Below are positions 34,356 through 43,982 of a DNA stretch of 64,000 nucleotides, in pieces. Source of the stretch: Demequina silvatica. Its GTDB lineage: Bacteria > Actinomycetota > Actinomycetes > Actinomycetales > Demequinaceae. Numbering within the stretch: the stretch's first letter is position 1; each line of letters starts with the position of its first letter. The notes below the pieces were generated by a model, which saw nothing but the letters and a program-made list of their open reading frames with translations, was not told where the DNA came from and searched no databases. The position numbers were made by a program, and so were the translations under genes. Location of the stretch: contig NZ_BBMA01000002.1 of the NCBI RefSeq assembly GCF_000971215.1, forward strand, positions 758,162-822,161, read 5' to 3'.

Positions 34356-36147
34356 CGGGCTGCCCCTTCCCTGATGGCCTCGGCCGGAGTGTCGAGGTGC
34401 GACGCTGCGGCCGCGATCGCGGTCACCGCGGTGAAGACGCCGAGGATCAGCGCGCCCCACATCACCGCGTAGCCCCAGGGCACCGAGCTCAGCGCGAGAC
34501 CCGGGTACGAGTCGGTGATGACCCCGGTGAGCGAGTGGCGCGCGGCGCCGACCATGCTCATGGTCATGCGGGTGAGCACGCCGGCCGTCATGCCGGCCGC
34601 GACCGCGACCGATCCGACCACGGCGCCCTCGACCGCCAACGCCCACCTCAGGACGCGGGGCTCGACGCCGAGCGCGGCGAGCGTCGCCGCCTCGCGCGTC
34701 CCGGCCTTGACTGCGCCCGCCGCGACGGGTGTGAGCACCAGAGCGAGCACGAGCGCGCCCCAGAGGAAGCCCGCGGGCACCTCCTGCGCCCCCGCCGTCG
34801 ACGCCGACGAGCTCCACGAGGCCTCTCCGGCGATCCCGCTCACCGCGCGATCGATCGCGACGCGGTCCGCGCCCTCCTGCGCATAGACGATGTAGGACGA
34901 GCCGAGCGGCGGCGCCGCGCTCGCGCCGCGCGCGGCGTACGCGAACCCGCCGTCCGCGAGCGGCACCACGCCGCTCGGCTGGAAGTCCGCGGTGGTGACG
35001 TCGAGAACGTTGCTCGCGTTCGTGACCACCGCGTCGGGGTGCGCCTCGAGGGCGTCGGCGAGCTCGCCATCGATGCCGCGCAGGTCCGCGGGGTCGACCG
35101 CGACCACGGCGCGCGGGGCGTCGACGTCGGTGAGCGCGTCGCCCACGACCACGCGCTCGACGCCCTCGACGGCCGCGATGGCGTCGGTCAGATCGCGCGC
35201 GTCGGGCGCCACGCTTATGGTCAGCACGATCCGATCGGACTGCACCACGCCTGTCGGCGCGACAAGCAGCGTCGCCAACGCGAACGCGATGCCGCCGACG
35301 GCCATGACCGTGCGTCCGGTCGCCTGGGTGGGGGACGATGCGCGGGCGGCCAGCACCGCCGCCAACCTGGGTGCCCCCGCACCTTCCGCAAGAGCGGCGG
35401 CGAGCGCCACGAACCGCGGCGCGATGCCGCGTGCCCACGGCAGCACCACCGCAAGCCCGAACGCGAGGCAGGCGGCCCATGCGACGGCCCACGCGATGCC
35501 CGCGGCGTTGGTGGCGACGAAGGCCGGCTCGGTGCCGCCGCCCCACGCGAGGCCCACGACCACGCCCGCGGCGATCGCGCCCGCGCCGCCGATCCATGCG
35601 GCCCGGCGCCCGACGCGCACCGGGCGGATCGCCTCGACGTCCTCCCGGAGCCGCTGGACGGGCGTCTTGGCGGGCCGCCACGAGGAGAGCACGTGCGCGA
35701 GCGCGAGGCACAGCGCGATGAGCAGCGCCTCGATGGCGCGCAGCGCCCAGAACAGGTGGTCGGTCGAGAACGGCTCCCAGCCGCGGGTGGTCTCGAGCGC
35801 GATGTGGATGGCGCCGGAGATCGCGTAGGCCGCGGCCCCCACCGCGAGGCCGTCGCGCAGGCCGGTGAGGCCGGCACGCATCGTCCCCGCATGCGCCGCC
35901 TCGCCCAGGGCCGCGCGCACCGCGGCCTCGTGCGGGGACGCGGACCGGATCCCGAGCGTCCAGGTGAGGATCGCGGTGAGCAGCGCGAGCGGGATCGCCG
36001 CATAGATGAGGATCGCGCCGACGGAGATCCAGTTGAGGCGCTGCTGCGCCATGCCGCAGACGTCCGCGCACTCCTCGAGCTGCCAGGGCAGCGGCAGCGC
36101 CATCACGGCGGCCATCGCCACGGCGGCGACGAAGGCGGCGACGCCCC

Positions 36148-36151
<4 letters not shown>
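34352..36151 (-). CDS. ABC exporter permease C (FtsX/MacB type)
   Basis: 599 aa, about 10 membrane helices with extracellular segments at the N-terminus (two cysteines in ECADVCGMAQQ) and at about 310-430. TREAATLAALGVEPRVLRWALAVEGAVV is the FtsX-type motif; the end LDTPAEAIREGAAR matches the family. It is the first permease after the ATPase, joined by an ATGA overlap on both sides. Motif copies at 35333 and 35878. Confidence 0.8.
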
Positions 36152-36900
<749 letters not shown>

Positions 36901-36980
36901 GCCAGCGAAACTAGCGGCGCCAGGCCGGCCCGCACATCGTCCCTCCGCACCGTTCTGGGGTGATACCCAGGTATGACGCG

Positions 36981-38267
36981 TCACTCACCGGCGGGGTCCA
37001 GGTACTGCCCCACGAACAGGATCGCGCCCGTGGTGGTGTCGCGGATGACGTAGAGGAAGGGCCGGTCCGCGATGATCTCCGCGTCGAACTCCGGCGGCGC
37101 GGCGCCCGCGGCACCCTCGACCACCGTCGCGGCGGCGGCCTCGGTGCCGTCCTCGTCGACGATCACCTTGGTCGCGTGGACCGCAGCCCCCACCTCGAGC
37201 TCGGGGCCGATGCCGTCGAGCCCGATGGTGCCGAACAGGCCGTCGATCCCCATCCGGTCGCCGATGATGTCGCGCAGGTCGACGCTGGACGTGGACTCGA
37301 AGCACGGCATGCGCACCAGGACGTGGCCGGGCGTGCGCGCGGCGTCGAGCGTCGCCAAGGCCGCGCTGTCGAGGCCGGCGCGGACGGCCTCGAACTCGCC
37401 GTCGTGGGGCACCACCAGCACCATCTCGAGGTCGCCCACGTAAGGGAGAGCTGCGGCGTCGTAAGTCTCCGCCTGCACGTAGTCGAGATCAGCGCCCACG
37501 GTCATGAGGTCCGCGGTGGCGCTGCGGCCGTCGAGCAGGGTGAAGGGTTCCGGGTAGGTGCCGGCCTCGAAGAACGGCGCCCACCACTGCGCCTTGAGGT
37601 AGACGGTGTTGACCAGGATGAAGCGGGTGAGGTCGTTCGGAAGGCTCTCCGGCATCACCCGCGGGATGAGACCCGCCGTGCGGTCCTTGACCCACCCGTC
37701 GATGGCCTCGCGCGAGGCGGCGGGGTCCTCGATCAGGGGGAGGCTATGGGCCTCGGCCCCGAACCAGGTCTGCACAGTGTCCACGTAGCCGGGGTCGGGG
37801 GTGAACGTCTCCTCGAACCAGGCCGCGTTGGCGATCCGCACGATGGGCAGGTCCACCGTCTCGCCGTCGACGTTCGCGGCGCCCTCGCCCGCCTCGCTCG
37901 ACACCGCCTGGTCGAGCGAGTTGAAGGCGCTCAGCAGCTCGTCTCCCTCGGCGGGGTAGGCGAAGAGCTCCTCGAGCGCGCCGTCCACCGTGCCGGACGC
38001 GCCCGCGTCGACCATTCCGAACGCCAGCCCGATCGACACGGGGGAGATCGCGAGGTTCTCGTCGCCCGCCGCGGCACGGAAGATGCTGAGGCCGGCGTCG
38101 TTGAGCGACTCCGCCAGCGGCGCGGCGGCGGCGGGCGTGGGTGCAGGGCGGTCGAACGTGGGTGCCGGGTCGGGCACGGGCACGGTGGAGGGCGCGGTCA
38201 TGCACCCAGCCAACAACAGCCCTCCGACAGCGACCCCCAGCGCGGCTCTCATGCGGGAAGGACGCAC
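36981..38267 (-). CDS. Serpin lipoprotein (serine protease inhibitor)
   Basis: 428 aa. Lipobox LLAGC (C22) and a Pro-rich linker precede a complete serpin fold (ISPVSIGLAFGMVDAGASG, FILVNTVYLKAQW, and ADRPFLYVIRD near the end). The reactive-loop hinge GTEAAAATVV is of the inhibitory kind. The scissile region (about EGAAGAAPPE) is made of small residues, which suggests elastase- or subtilisin-like targets (inference). GTG 38267 is preferred over ATG 38252 because AAAGGGG stands 6 nt before it. Anchored to the outer face of the membrane it would protect the envelope from proteases. Neighbours are a two-component system upstream and the ABC exporter downstream, all on one strand. Confidence 0.88.
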   Translation of the reverse strand: MRPSRMRAALGVAVGGLLLAGCMTAPSTVPVPDPAPTFDRPAPTPAAAAPLAESLNDAGLSIFRAAAGDENLAISPVSIGLAFGMVDAGASGTVDGALEELFAYPAEGDELLSAFNSLDQAVSSEAGEGAANVDGETVDLPIVRIANAAWFEETFTPDPGYVDTVQTWFGAEAHSLPLIEDPAASREAIDGWVKDRTAGLIPRVMPESLPNDLTRFILVNTVYLKAQWWAPFFEAGTYPEPFTLLDGRSATADLMTVGADLDYVQAETYDAAALPYVGDLEMVLVVPHDGEFEAVRAGLDSAALATLDAARTPGHVLVRMPCFESTSSVDLRDIIGDRMGIDGLFGTIGLDGIGPELEVGAAVHATKVIVDEDGTEAAAATVVEGAAGAAPPEFDAEIIADRPFLYVIRDTTTGAILFVGQYLDPAGE

Positions 38268-38406
38268 GTGAAGCCCCTTTCGTTGGGTCCCGCTCCGCTC
38301 ACTTCGCCGCGCACGGTCTGCCGCGCGACACGCGGGGCTGGACGCGTTCATGCGGTCGATCGCGGCGTGTCGGCGGTGAGACCGTGCTGAGCGAACGGGG
38401 CGGCGT

Positions 38407-39057
38407 TCACGCGCGGCCCGCCAGACCGGCCTGGTGGGCGATCACCACCGCCTGCACGCGGTCGCGCGCGCCCAGCTTCGCGAGCACCCGGCCCACGTGG
38501 GTCTTCACGGTCGGCTCCGCGAGGAACAGCGCGGCGCAGATCTCCTGGTTCGACATCCCGCGCGCTATGAGTGCGAGCACCTCGCGCTCGCGGTCGGTCA
38601 GCAGCGCGAGCCGCGCGTCGTCGACCGGCTCCGGCAGCGCCGCCACCCGCTCGAGCAGTCGCCGCGTCGACGAGGGCGCGATCACCGCGTCGCCCGCGTG
38701 CACGGTCCGGATGGCGGCAAGCAGGTCCTCGGGCGGCGCGTCCTTGAGCAGGAAGCCGGAGGCGCCCGCCCGGATGGCTGCCAGGACGTACTCGTCGAGG
38801 TCGAACGTGGTGAGGATGATCACCCGGGTCGCGGAGGACCGGGTGATCGCCTCGCAGGCCGCGATGCCGTCCACGCCAGGCATCCTCACGTCGATCAGCG
38901 CCACCTCCGCGGGCGGGTCGAGCGCGGCGAGCGTGGAGACCGCCGCAGCCCCGTCGCCCGCCTCCGCCACCACGGTCATGTCCTCCTGCGAGTCCACCAC
39001 CATGCGGAATCCGGCGCGGATGAGCTGCTGGTCGTCGACCAGCGCGACCCTGATCAT
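38407..39057 (-). CDS. NarL/LuxR-type response regulator
   Basis: 216 aa. Receiver domain with DD at 8-9, phospho-acceptor D56 (ALIDVRMPG) and the conserved lysine in FLLKDA; C-terminal LuxR HTH (LTDREREVLALIARGMSNQEICAALFLAEPTVKTHVGRVL). ATG 39057 overlaps the kinase stop by 4 bases. Position suggests control of the serpin and possibly of the ABC exporter operon. Confidence 0.92.
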   Translation of the reverse strand: MIRVALVDDQQLIRAGFRMVVDSQEDMTVVAEAGDGAAAVSTLAALDPPAEVALIDVRMPGVDGIAACEAITRSSATRVIILTTFDLDEYVLAAIRAGASGFLLKDAPPEDLLAAIRTVHAGDAVIAPSSTRRLLERVAALPEPVDDARLALLTDREREVLALIARGMSNQEICAALFLAEPTVKTHVGRVLAKLGARDRVQAVVIAHQAGLAGRA

Positions 39058-39842
39058 GCGTCCTCCTTCTGAAGAGCCGTCCGAGGCGTGAGCGGCAGCC
39101 GCGCGCGGACCAGGAAGCCGCCGCCGGCGCGCGGCCCCGCGGTGAGCGTGCCGCCGAAGACCGTCGCCCGCTCCGCCATCCCCGCGATGCCCAGCCCGGC
39201 GCCGTCGCCCCGGGCCGCCGCGCCCCGGCCGTCGTCGGAGACCGCCACGGCCAGCGCATCGTCCTCCCATCGCAGCTGCACGAACGCGGTGACGTGCGGG
39301 CCCGCGTGCTTGAGGACGTTGGTGAGGGCCTCCTGGACGATGCGGTAGGCCGCCAGACCGGCGCCGATCGGCAGCGGGCGTGGGGTCCCGGTGGTGACGT
39401 ACGAGACCTCGAGGCCGCCCTCGCGCATCTGTGCGACCAGGGCGGGGATGTCCGTGAGCGAGGGTTGCGGGCCTAGCGCGGCGTCGCCGTCGCCGTCGCG
39501 CAGCACCCCGAGCAGCGCCCGCATCTCCGCGAGGGCGGAGCGGCTGACGTCCGCGATGGTGTCGAGGCTCCCGAGCGCCGCGGCGGGATCCGTGCGCCCG
39601 GCGAAGCGGCCGCCGTCCGCCTGCGCGACCACCACGGACAGGGTGTGCGCCACCACGTCGTGCATCTCGCGCGCGATGCGGGCCCGCTCGTTCGACGCCG
39701 CAAGGGCGAGCGCGGCGGCGCCCTCCGACGCGTGGGTCGCCGCCAGCGCCGCGAACCGGCGGCGCTGTAGCGCGAGGCGCACCCCGAGCGTCACGGCGAC
39801 CGCCGTCGCGACGGCCGCGACCGTCGCGGCGAGCCAGACCAT
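39054..39842 (-). CDS. NarL-family sensor histidine kinase with minimal sensor
   Basis: 262 aa. Phospho-acceptor H61 in REMHDVVAHTLSVVV (HisKA_3), N-box AYRIVQEALTNVLKHA and G-box DGAGLGIAGMAERA. Only one membrane helix (1-25) precedes the kinase core, so there is almost no extracellular sensor; related kinases usually have four or more helices. It may sense within the membrane or through another protein. ATG 39842 is chosen over GTG 39851 because TACAGT lies exactly 7 nt before it (leaderless pattern). Motif copies at 39256 (DDA) and 39335 (inside the N-box, RIVQ). Confidence 0.88.
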   Translation of the reverse strand: MVWLAATVAAVATAVAVTLGVRLALQRRRFAALAATHASEGAAALALAASNERARIAREMHDVVAHTLSVVVAQADGGRFAGRTDPAAALGSLDTIADVSRSALAEMRALLGVLRDGDGDAALGPQPSLTDIPALVAQMREGGLEVSYVTTGTPRPLPIGAGLAAYRIVQEALTNVLKHAGPHVTAFVQLRWEDDALAVAVSDDGRGAAARGDGAGLGIAGMAERATVFGGTLTAGPRAGGGFLVRARLPLTPRTALQKEDA

Positions 39843-39973
39843 GGCGCTCACTGTACGGGTTCAGGCGCCTCGCCCGGCGAGAGCGCTCTCCCTCACGGTG
39901 TGGCACGGGGTGACCCGCGCATCGTCCCAGGTCACGCCCCGGTAACGATTGGGAGCCGCTCCGGCGACCCCGG

Positions 39974-40003
39974 TTGCGACGCACCCATGTCCGGGGCTAC
40001 GTT
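39974..40003 (+). promoter_or_regulatory. Promoter of the second CUT1 importer operon
   Basis: TTGCGA (39974-39979) and TACGTT (39998-40003) are 18 bp apart, and the LacI-type operator follows 4 bp later, covering the expected start point. Confidence 0.5.
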
Positions 40004-40007
40004 CGAT

Positions 40008-40019
40008 GCAAGCGCTTGC
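40008..40019. promoter_or_regulatory. LacI-type operator of the second CUT1 importer
   Basis: GCAAGCGCTTGC, a perfect 12-bp palindrome with central CG, just downstream of the -10 box. It shares only the AAGCGCTT core with the alpha-xyloside operators, and no LacI gene is adjacent to this operon, so the repressor must be encoded elsewhere. Confidence 0.75.
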
Positions 40020-40123
40020 GTCGATGAGGATGCGGTCTCCTGGTCGATTCGGGCGCGGCTCCGTGGGTGCCGTCGTCAGCGGTGTGCACGGGCGCAACTC
40101 AACGAAGAGGAGGCGCAGTACCC

Positions 40124-41488
40124 ATGAATCGACGATTCGCACTGCCGATCACCGCGCTCGCGGTGAGCGGCCTCGTTCTCGCCGGCTGTTCCGGCGGAAC
40201 CGACGACGAGCCCTCGGACGGCGGCTCCGGCGGCGCCATGGCGGAGGGCTGCGAGGACTACGCCGCCTACGGCACCCACGACGGCGAGACCGTCCAGGTC
40301 TACTCGACCATCCAGGAGCAGGAGGCGGACGACCTGGTCACCTCCTTCGCGAAGTTCGAGGAGTGCACCGGCATCTCCGTCGACTACGTGGGCACCCAGG
40401 AGTTCGAGACGCAGATCAACGTCCGCGTCGAGGCCGGCGACCCGCCGAACCTCGCGATCATCCCGCAGCCCGGCCTGCTCCAGCGCCTGGTCGAGGGCGG
40501 CGCCGTCATGGAGGCTCCGGCCGAGGTCGAGGCCAACGTCGACGAGTTCTGGTCCGAGAGCTGGAAGGAGTACGGCACGTTCGACGGCACCTTCTACGCC
40601 GCGCCCCTCATGGCGTCGGTCAAGGGCTGGGTCTGGTACTCGCCCACCGACTTCGCGGACAACGGCTACGAGGTCCCCGCCACGTGGGACGAGATGATGG
40701 CACTCACCGACACGATGGCCGCGCGCGCGGCGGACAACCCGCAGTACCGTCCGTGGTGCATCGGCTTCGAGTCCGGCGATGCCACCGGCTGGCCGGGCAC
40801 CGACTGGATCGAGGACATCGTCCTGCGCCAGTCCGGCGCCGAGGTCTACGACCAGTGGGTCGCGGGCGAGGTGAAGTTCTCGGATGACGAGATCAAGCAG
40901 GCGTTCGACACGTTCGGCGAGATCGCGCTCAACGCGGACTACGTCAACGGCGGCTTCGGCGGCCCCGAGTCGATCATCTCGACCTCGTTCAACGACGGCG
41001 GCCTGCCGATCCTCGACGGCAACTGCTCGATGCACCACCAGGCCTCGTTCTACGAGGCCCAGTGGCCGGAGGGCACCGTGGTGGCCGAGGACGGCGACGT
41101 GTGGGCGTTCCTCACCCCGCCGATGGCCGAGGGCGACCCGGCCGGCGTCACCGGCGGTGGCGAGTTCGTCGCCGCGTTCGACTCCGACCCCGCCACGGTC
41201 GCGCTGCAGACCTTCATGTCCTCGGACACGTGGGCGAACGAGCGCGTCGCGCTCGGCGGCGTGATCTCCGCGAACACCGGTCTCGACCCGGCGAACGCCA
41301 GCTCGCCGATCGGCCAGGCGGCCATCGAGATCCTGCAGGACCCGGAGACCGTCTTCAAGTTCGACGCCTCCGACCTCATGCCCGCCGCGGTGGGCGCCGC
41401 GTCCTTCTGGACCGGCATCACCGACTGGGTCAACGGCACCCGCGACACCGACGATGTGACCTCGTTCATCGACAGCACGTGGCCGTAA
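40124..41488 (+). CDS. Sugar ABC substrate-binding lipoprotein (AglE-like)
   Basis: 454 aa. Signal peptide with lipobox LAGC (C22), Gly/Asp linker, then a CUT1 binding fold (VQVYSTIQEQEADDLVTSF, LAIIPQPGLLQRLVEGG, GWVWYSPTDF). Overall pattern resembles alpha-glucoside binding proteins of the AglE kind; the sugar is not certain. ATG 40124 has GAAGAGGAGG before it. It is followed by a perfect hairpin and two permease genes. No glycosidase is in the operon. Confidence 0.88.
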   Translation: MNRRFALPITALAVSGLVLAGCSGGTDDEPSDGGSGGAMAEGCEDYAAYGTHDGETVQVYSTIQEQEADDLVTSFAKFEECTGISVDYVGTQEFETQINVRVEAGDPPNLAIIPQPGLLQRLVEGGAVMEAPAEVEANVDEFWSESWKEYGTFDGTFYAAPLMASVKGWVWYSPTDFADNGYEVPATWDEMMALTDTMAARAADNPQYRPWCIGFESGDATGWPGTDWIEDIVLRQSGAEVYDQWVAGEVKFSDDEIKQAFDTFGEIALNADYVNGGFGGPESIISTSFNDGGLPILDGNCSMHHQASFYEAQWPEGTVVAEDGDVWAFLTPPMAEGDPAGVTGGGEFVAAFDSDPATVALQTFMSSDTWANERVALGGVISANTGLDPANASSPIGQAAIEILQDPETVFKFDASDLMPAAVGAASFWTGITDWVNGTRDTDDVTSFIDSTWP

Positions 41489-41499
41489 GGTGAAAGGAC

Positions 41500-41528
41500 G
41501 GTGCCGGCCGGCGCTGCCGGCCGGCACC
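41500..41528 (+). terminator. Intercistronic hairpin after the binding-protein gene
   Basis: Perfect 13-bp stem GGTGCCGGCCGGC (41500-41512) with loop GCT and complement 41516-41528, 12 bases after the stop at 41488 and 29 before the permease start. No U-run follows; partial terminator or mRNA-stabilising element. Confidence 0.8.
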
Positions 41529-41557
41529 CTCTCATCCTGCTGAGAGAGGAGTCGACG

Positions 41558-42580
41558 ATGATGTCGACGCTGGCGGTCCCGGCGCTGTCGCTCGCCGGAA
41601 GCAGTGACAACTTCTGGGTCGATGCGGGAAGCAAGCTCGGCGGCGCGCTGATCGCCGTCGTGGTCTTCCTCGCGGTGGTCGGCCTGCTCATGTTCTTCGC
41701 CGACCGCGCCCCCAAGAAGGGGCGCGACTTCATCCAGCTCACGCTGTTCGTGGCTCCCGCGATGGTGCTGCTCGCGACCGGCCTCATCTGGCCTGCGATC
41801 CAGACCATCTGGCAGTCGGTGACCGACCGCGAGGGCGCGTTCGTGGGCCTCGACAACTTCGAGGTGGTGTTCACCGACCCGACCATGCAGACGGTGCTGC
41901 GCAACACCGTCATCTGGGTGATCCTGGTACCGATCCTGGCGACGGTGATCGGACTCGCGTACGCGGTGTTCATCGACCGGTCGAAGGGCGAGAAGGTTCT
42001 GAAGTCCCTGGTCTTCATGCCGATGGCGATCTCGTTCGTGGGCGCGTCGATCATCTGGGGCTTCATGTACGAGTACCGCGCGGAGGGATTCGAGCAGATC
42101 GGGTTCCTCAATCAGGTGCTCGTGTGGCTGGGGCTCCCGCCGCAACAGTTCCTCAACGACCCGCCGGAGAACACGTTCTTCCTCATCCTCGTGATGATCT
42201 GGATCCAGACGGGCTTCTCGATGGTGGTGCTGAGCGCCGCGATCAAGGGTGTCCCGGCGGAGCTGCACGAGGCTGCGGAGCTCGACGGCGCGAACGGATG
42301 GCAGCGGTTCCGCTCCGTCACCATCCCGTGGATCCGCGGGTCGCTCGTGGTGGTCATCACCACCATCACCATCGCGACGCTCAAGGTCTTCGACATCGTC
42401 CGCACCATGACCGGCGGCCAGTTCGAGACCTCCGTGGTCGCCAACGAGATGTACTCGAGAGCATTCCGCCTGGGCCAGCCGGCGATCGGAGCCGCGCTCG
42501 CGGTGGTCCTGTTCGTGCTGGTGATCCCGATCATCATCTACAACGTCCGGCAGCTGCGCCAGCACAGGGAGGTCCGCTGA
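41558..42580 (+). CDS. CUT1 sugar ABC permease (AglF/MalF-type)
   Basis: 340 aa. A first helix (LGGALIAVVVFLAVVGLLMFF) precedes the usual six, as in AglF-like permeases. EAA loop: EAAELDGANGWQRFRSVTIP. Two consecutive ATG codons (41558 and 41561) follow a GAGAGAGGAG Shine-Dalgarno. The stop overlaps the next start (TGATG). It pairs with the following permease; the ATPase is not encoded here and a shared one is likely. Confidence 0.88.
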   Translation: MMSTLAVPALSLAGSSDNFWVDAGSKLGGALIAVVVFLAVVGLLMFFADRAPKKGRDFIQLTLFVAPAMVLLATGLIWPAIQTIWQSVTDREGAFVGLDNFEVVFTDPTMQTVLRNTVIWVILVPILATVIGLAYAVFIDRSKGEKVLKSLVFMPMAISFVGASIIWGFMYEYRAEGFEQIGFLNQVLVWLGLPPQQFLNDPPENTFFLILVMIWIQTGFSMVVLSAAIKGVPAELHEAAELDGANGWQRFRSVTIPWIRGSLVVVITTITIATLKVFDIVRTMTGGQFETSVVANEMYSRAFRLGQPAIGAALAVVLFVLVIPIIIYNVRQLRQHREVR

Positions 42581-43518
42581 TGTCCACCCCCACGCCGCCC
42601 CGGACCGAGATCGACGCCGATCTCGGCGGCGCCGTCGCCGAGGAGCCGAAGGCCAAGCGCGTCAAGAAGCGCCTCACCTCGCGCGGCGCGACAGCAGCCG
42701 CGATCGTCATCGCGATCCTGTGGACCATCCCCACGTTCGGCCTCGCGATCTCATCCTTCCGCCCCGAGCGCGAGGTCAAGACCACGGGCTGGTGGACCAT
42801 CTTCGAGAACTGGGGATGGACGCTCGACAACTACAACACCATCCTCTTCGAGTCCGGCGCCTCGTCGGCGAGCCTCGGCTCGTACTTCATCAACTCGTTC
42901 GTGATCGTGATCCCGGGCACCATCTTCCCGCTGGTGCTCGCGCTCATGGCGGCCTACGCCTTCGCGTGGATCCCGTTCAGGGGCGCCTCGTGGCTGTTCG
43001 TCCTGGTGTTCGCGCTGCAGATCGTGCCCATCCAGATGGCGCTGATCCCGCTCCTGAAGATCTTCAACTACGAGTGGATCGACATCTCGGGCACGTTCGC
43101 CGCGGTGTGGGTCGCGCACACGATCTTCGGCCTGCCGCTCGCGATCTTCCTGCTCCACAACTTCATCTCGGAGATCCCGAGGGATGTCATGGAGGCCGCG
43201 AAGGTGGATGGGGCGAGCCACACGCAGACCTTCACGCGAATCGTCCTGCCTCTGTCGGTGCCGGCGATCGCGTCGCTCGCGATCTTCCAGTTCCTGTGGG
43301 TGTGGAACGACCTGCTGGTGGCGCTCGTGTTCTCCGGCGGCACCGTGTCCACCGCTCCGCTGACCCAGCGTCTCGCCGAGTTCGCGGGCGACCGCGGCTC
43401 CGACTGGCAGCTCCTCACGGCCGCCGCCTTCGTCTCGATCATCGTGCCTCTCATCGTGTTCTTCGCGCTGCAGCGGTACTTCGTCCGCGGTCTGCTTGCC
43501 GGCTCGACCAAGGGGTGA
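42580..43518 (+). CDS. CUT1 sugar ABC permease (AglG/MalG-type)
   Basis: 312 aa, six membrane helices after a charged N-terminus of about 40 residues; EAA loop EAAKVDGASHTQTFTRIVLP. ATG at 42580 shares its A with the previous stop, so translation is coupled. It closes the operon, followed by a 9-bp hairpin at 43553. Confidence 0.9.
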   Translation: MSTPTPPRTEIDADLGGAVAEEPKAKRVKKRLTSRGATAAAIVIAILWTIPTFGLAISSFRPEREVKTTGWWTIFENWGWTLDNYNTILFESGASSASLGSYFINSFVIVIPGTIFPLVLALMAAYAFAWIPFRGASWLFVLVFALQIVPIQMALIPLLKIFNYEWIDISGTFAAVWVAHTIFGLPLAIFLLHNFISEIPRDVMEAAKVDGASHTQTFTRIVLPLSVPAIASLAIFQFLWVWNDLLVALVFSGGTVSTAPLTQRLAEFAGDRGSDWQLLTAAAFVSIIVPLIVFFALQRYFVRGLLAGSTKG

Positions 43519-43552
43519 CCCTGGGTCGGCGGGCAGGAGGGGGGACCGGGGA

Positions 43553-43582
43553 GAGGCCGGGGGTCGCGAGGCTCCCGGCCTC
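43553..43582 (+). terminator. Probable terminator of the second CUT1 operon
   Basis: Arms GAGGCCGGG (43553-43561) and CCCGGCCTC (43574-43582). A copy of the iterated motif follows at 43594. Confidence 0.55.
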
Positions 43583-43667
43583 GTCTCGTGCAGGGACGAT
43601 GCGGCGGCAGGGTTCCCACGCACGTCACCCGTTCCTGGGCCGGACGGCCAGCGCCTAGAATTGCCGC

Positions 43668-43982
43668 GTGAGCGACCTCCCCCCGCACGAGAGCGCATCC
43701 GATGTCCCCGAGCCGCTGCCCGAGGACCTCGCCGGCCTCGCCGTACCCGCGACCGTGAGGCGGTCGCCGCGGTTCGGGAGCTTCATCGGCACGGGCGTGG
43801 GCGCGGGCATCCTGCTCGCGGCGATCCTCGCCACCTTCCTTCCCAACTCGACCGGCGTGGGACGCTTCGTGGTGTTCCTGGTCCTGGCGCTCGGGCTGTG
43901 CCTGCTCGGCGCCGTGGTCGGAGGCGCGGTGGCGACAAGCCTCGACCGCGCATCGTCCCCCCGAACGGAGCCCGGCCGATGA
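43668..43982 (+). CDS. Small hypothetical membrane protein upstream of purF
   Basis: 104 aa, two membrane helices (about 37-58 and 67-90), acidic Pro-rich N-terminus; no family name recognised. GTG 43668 lies 6 nt behind TAGAAT (43656-43661), the best match to the leaderless pattern in the window. The stop overlaps the purF ATG by 4 bases, so this promoter may also serve purF and purM. The motif at 43950 encodes RASSPR at the C-terminus. Confidence 0.65.
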   Translation: MSDLPPHESASDVPEPLPEDLAGLAVPATVRRSPRFGSFIGTGVGAGILLAAILATFLPNSTGVGRFVVFLVLALGLCLLGAVVGGAVATSLDRASSPRTEPGR

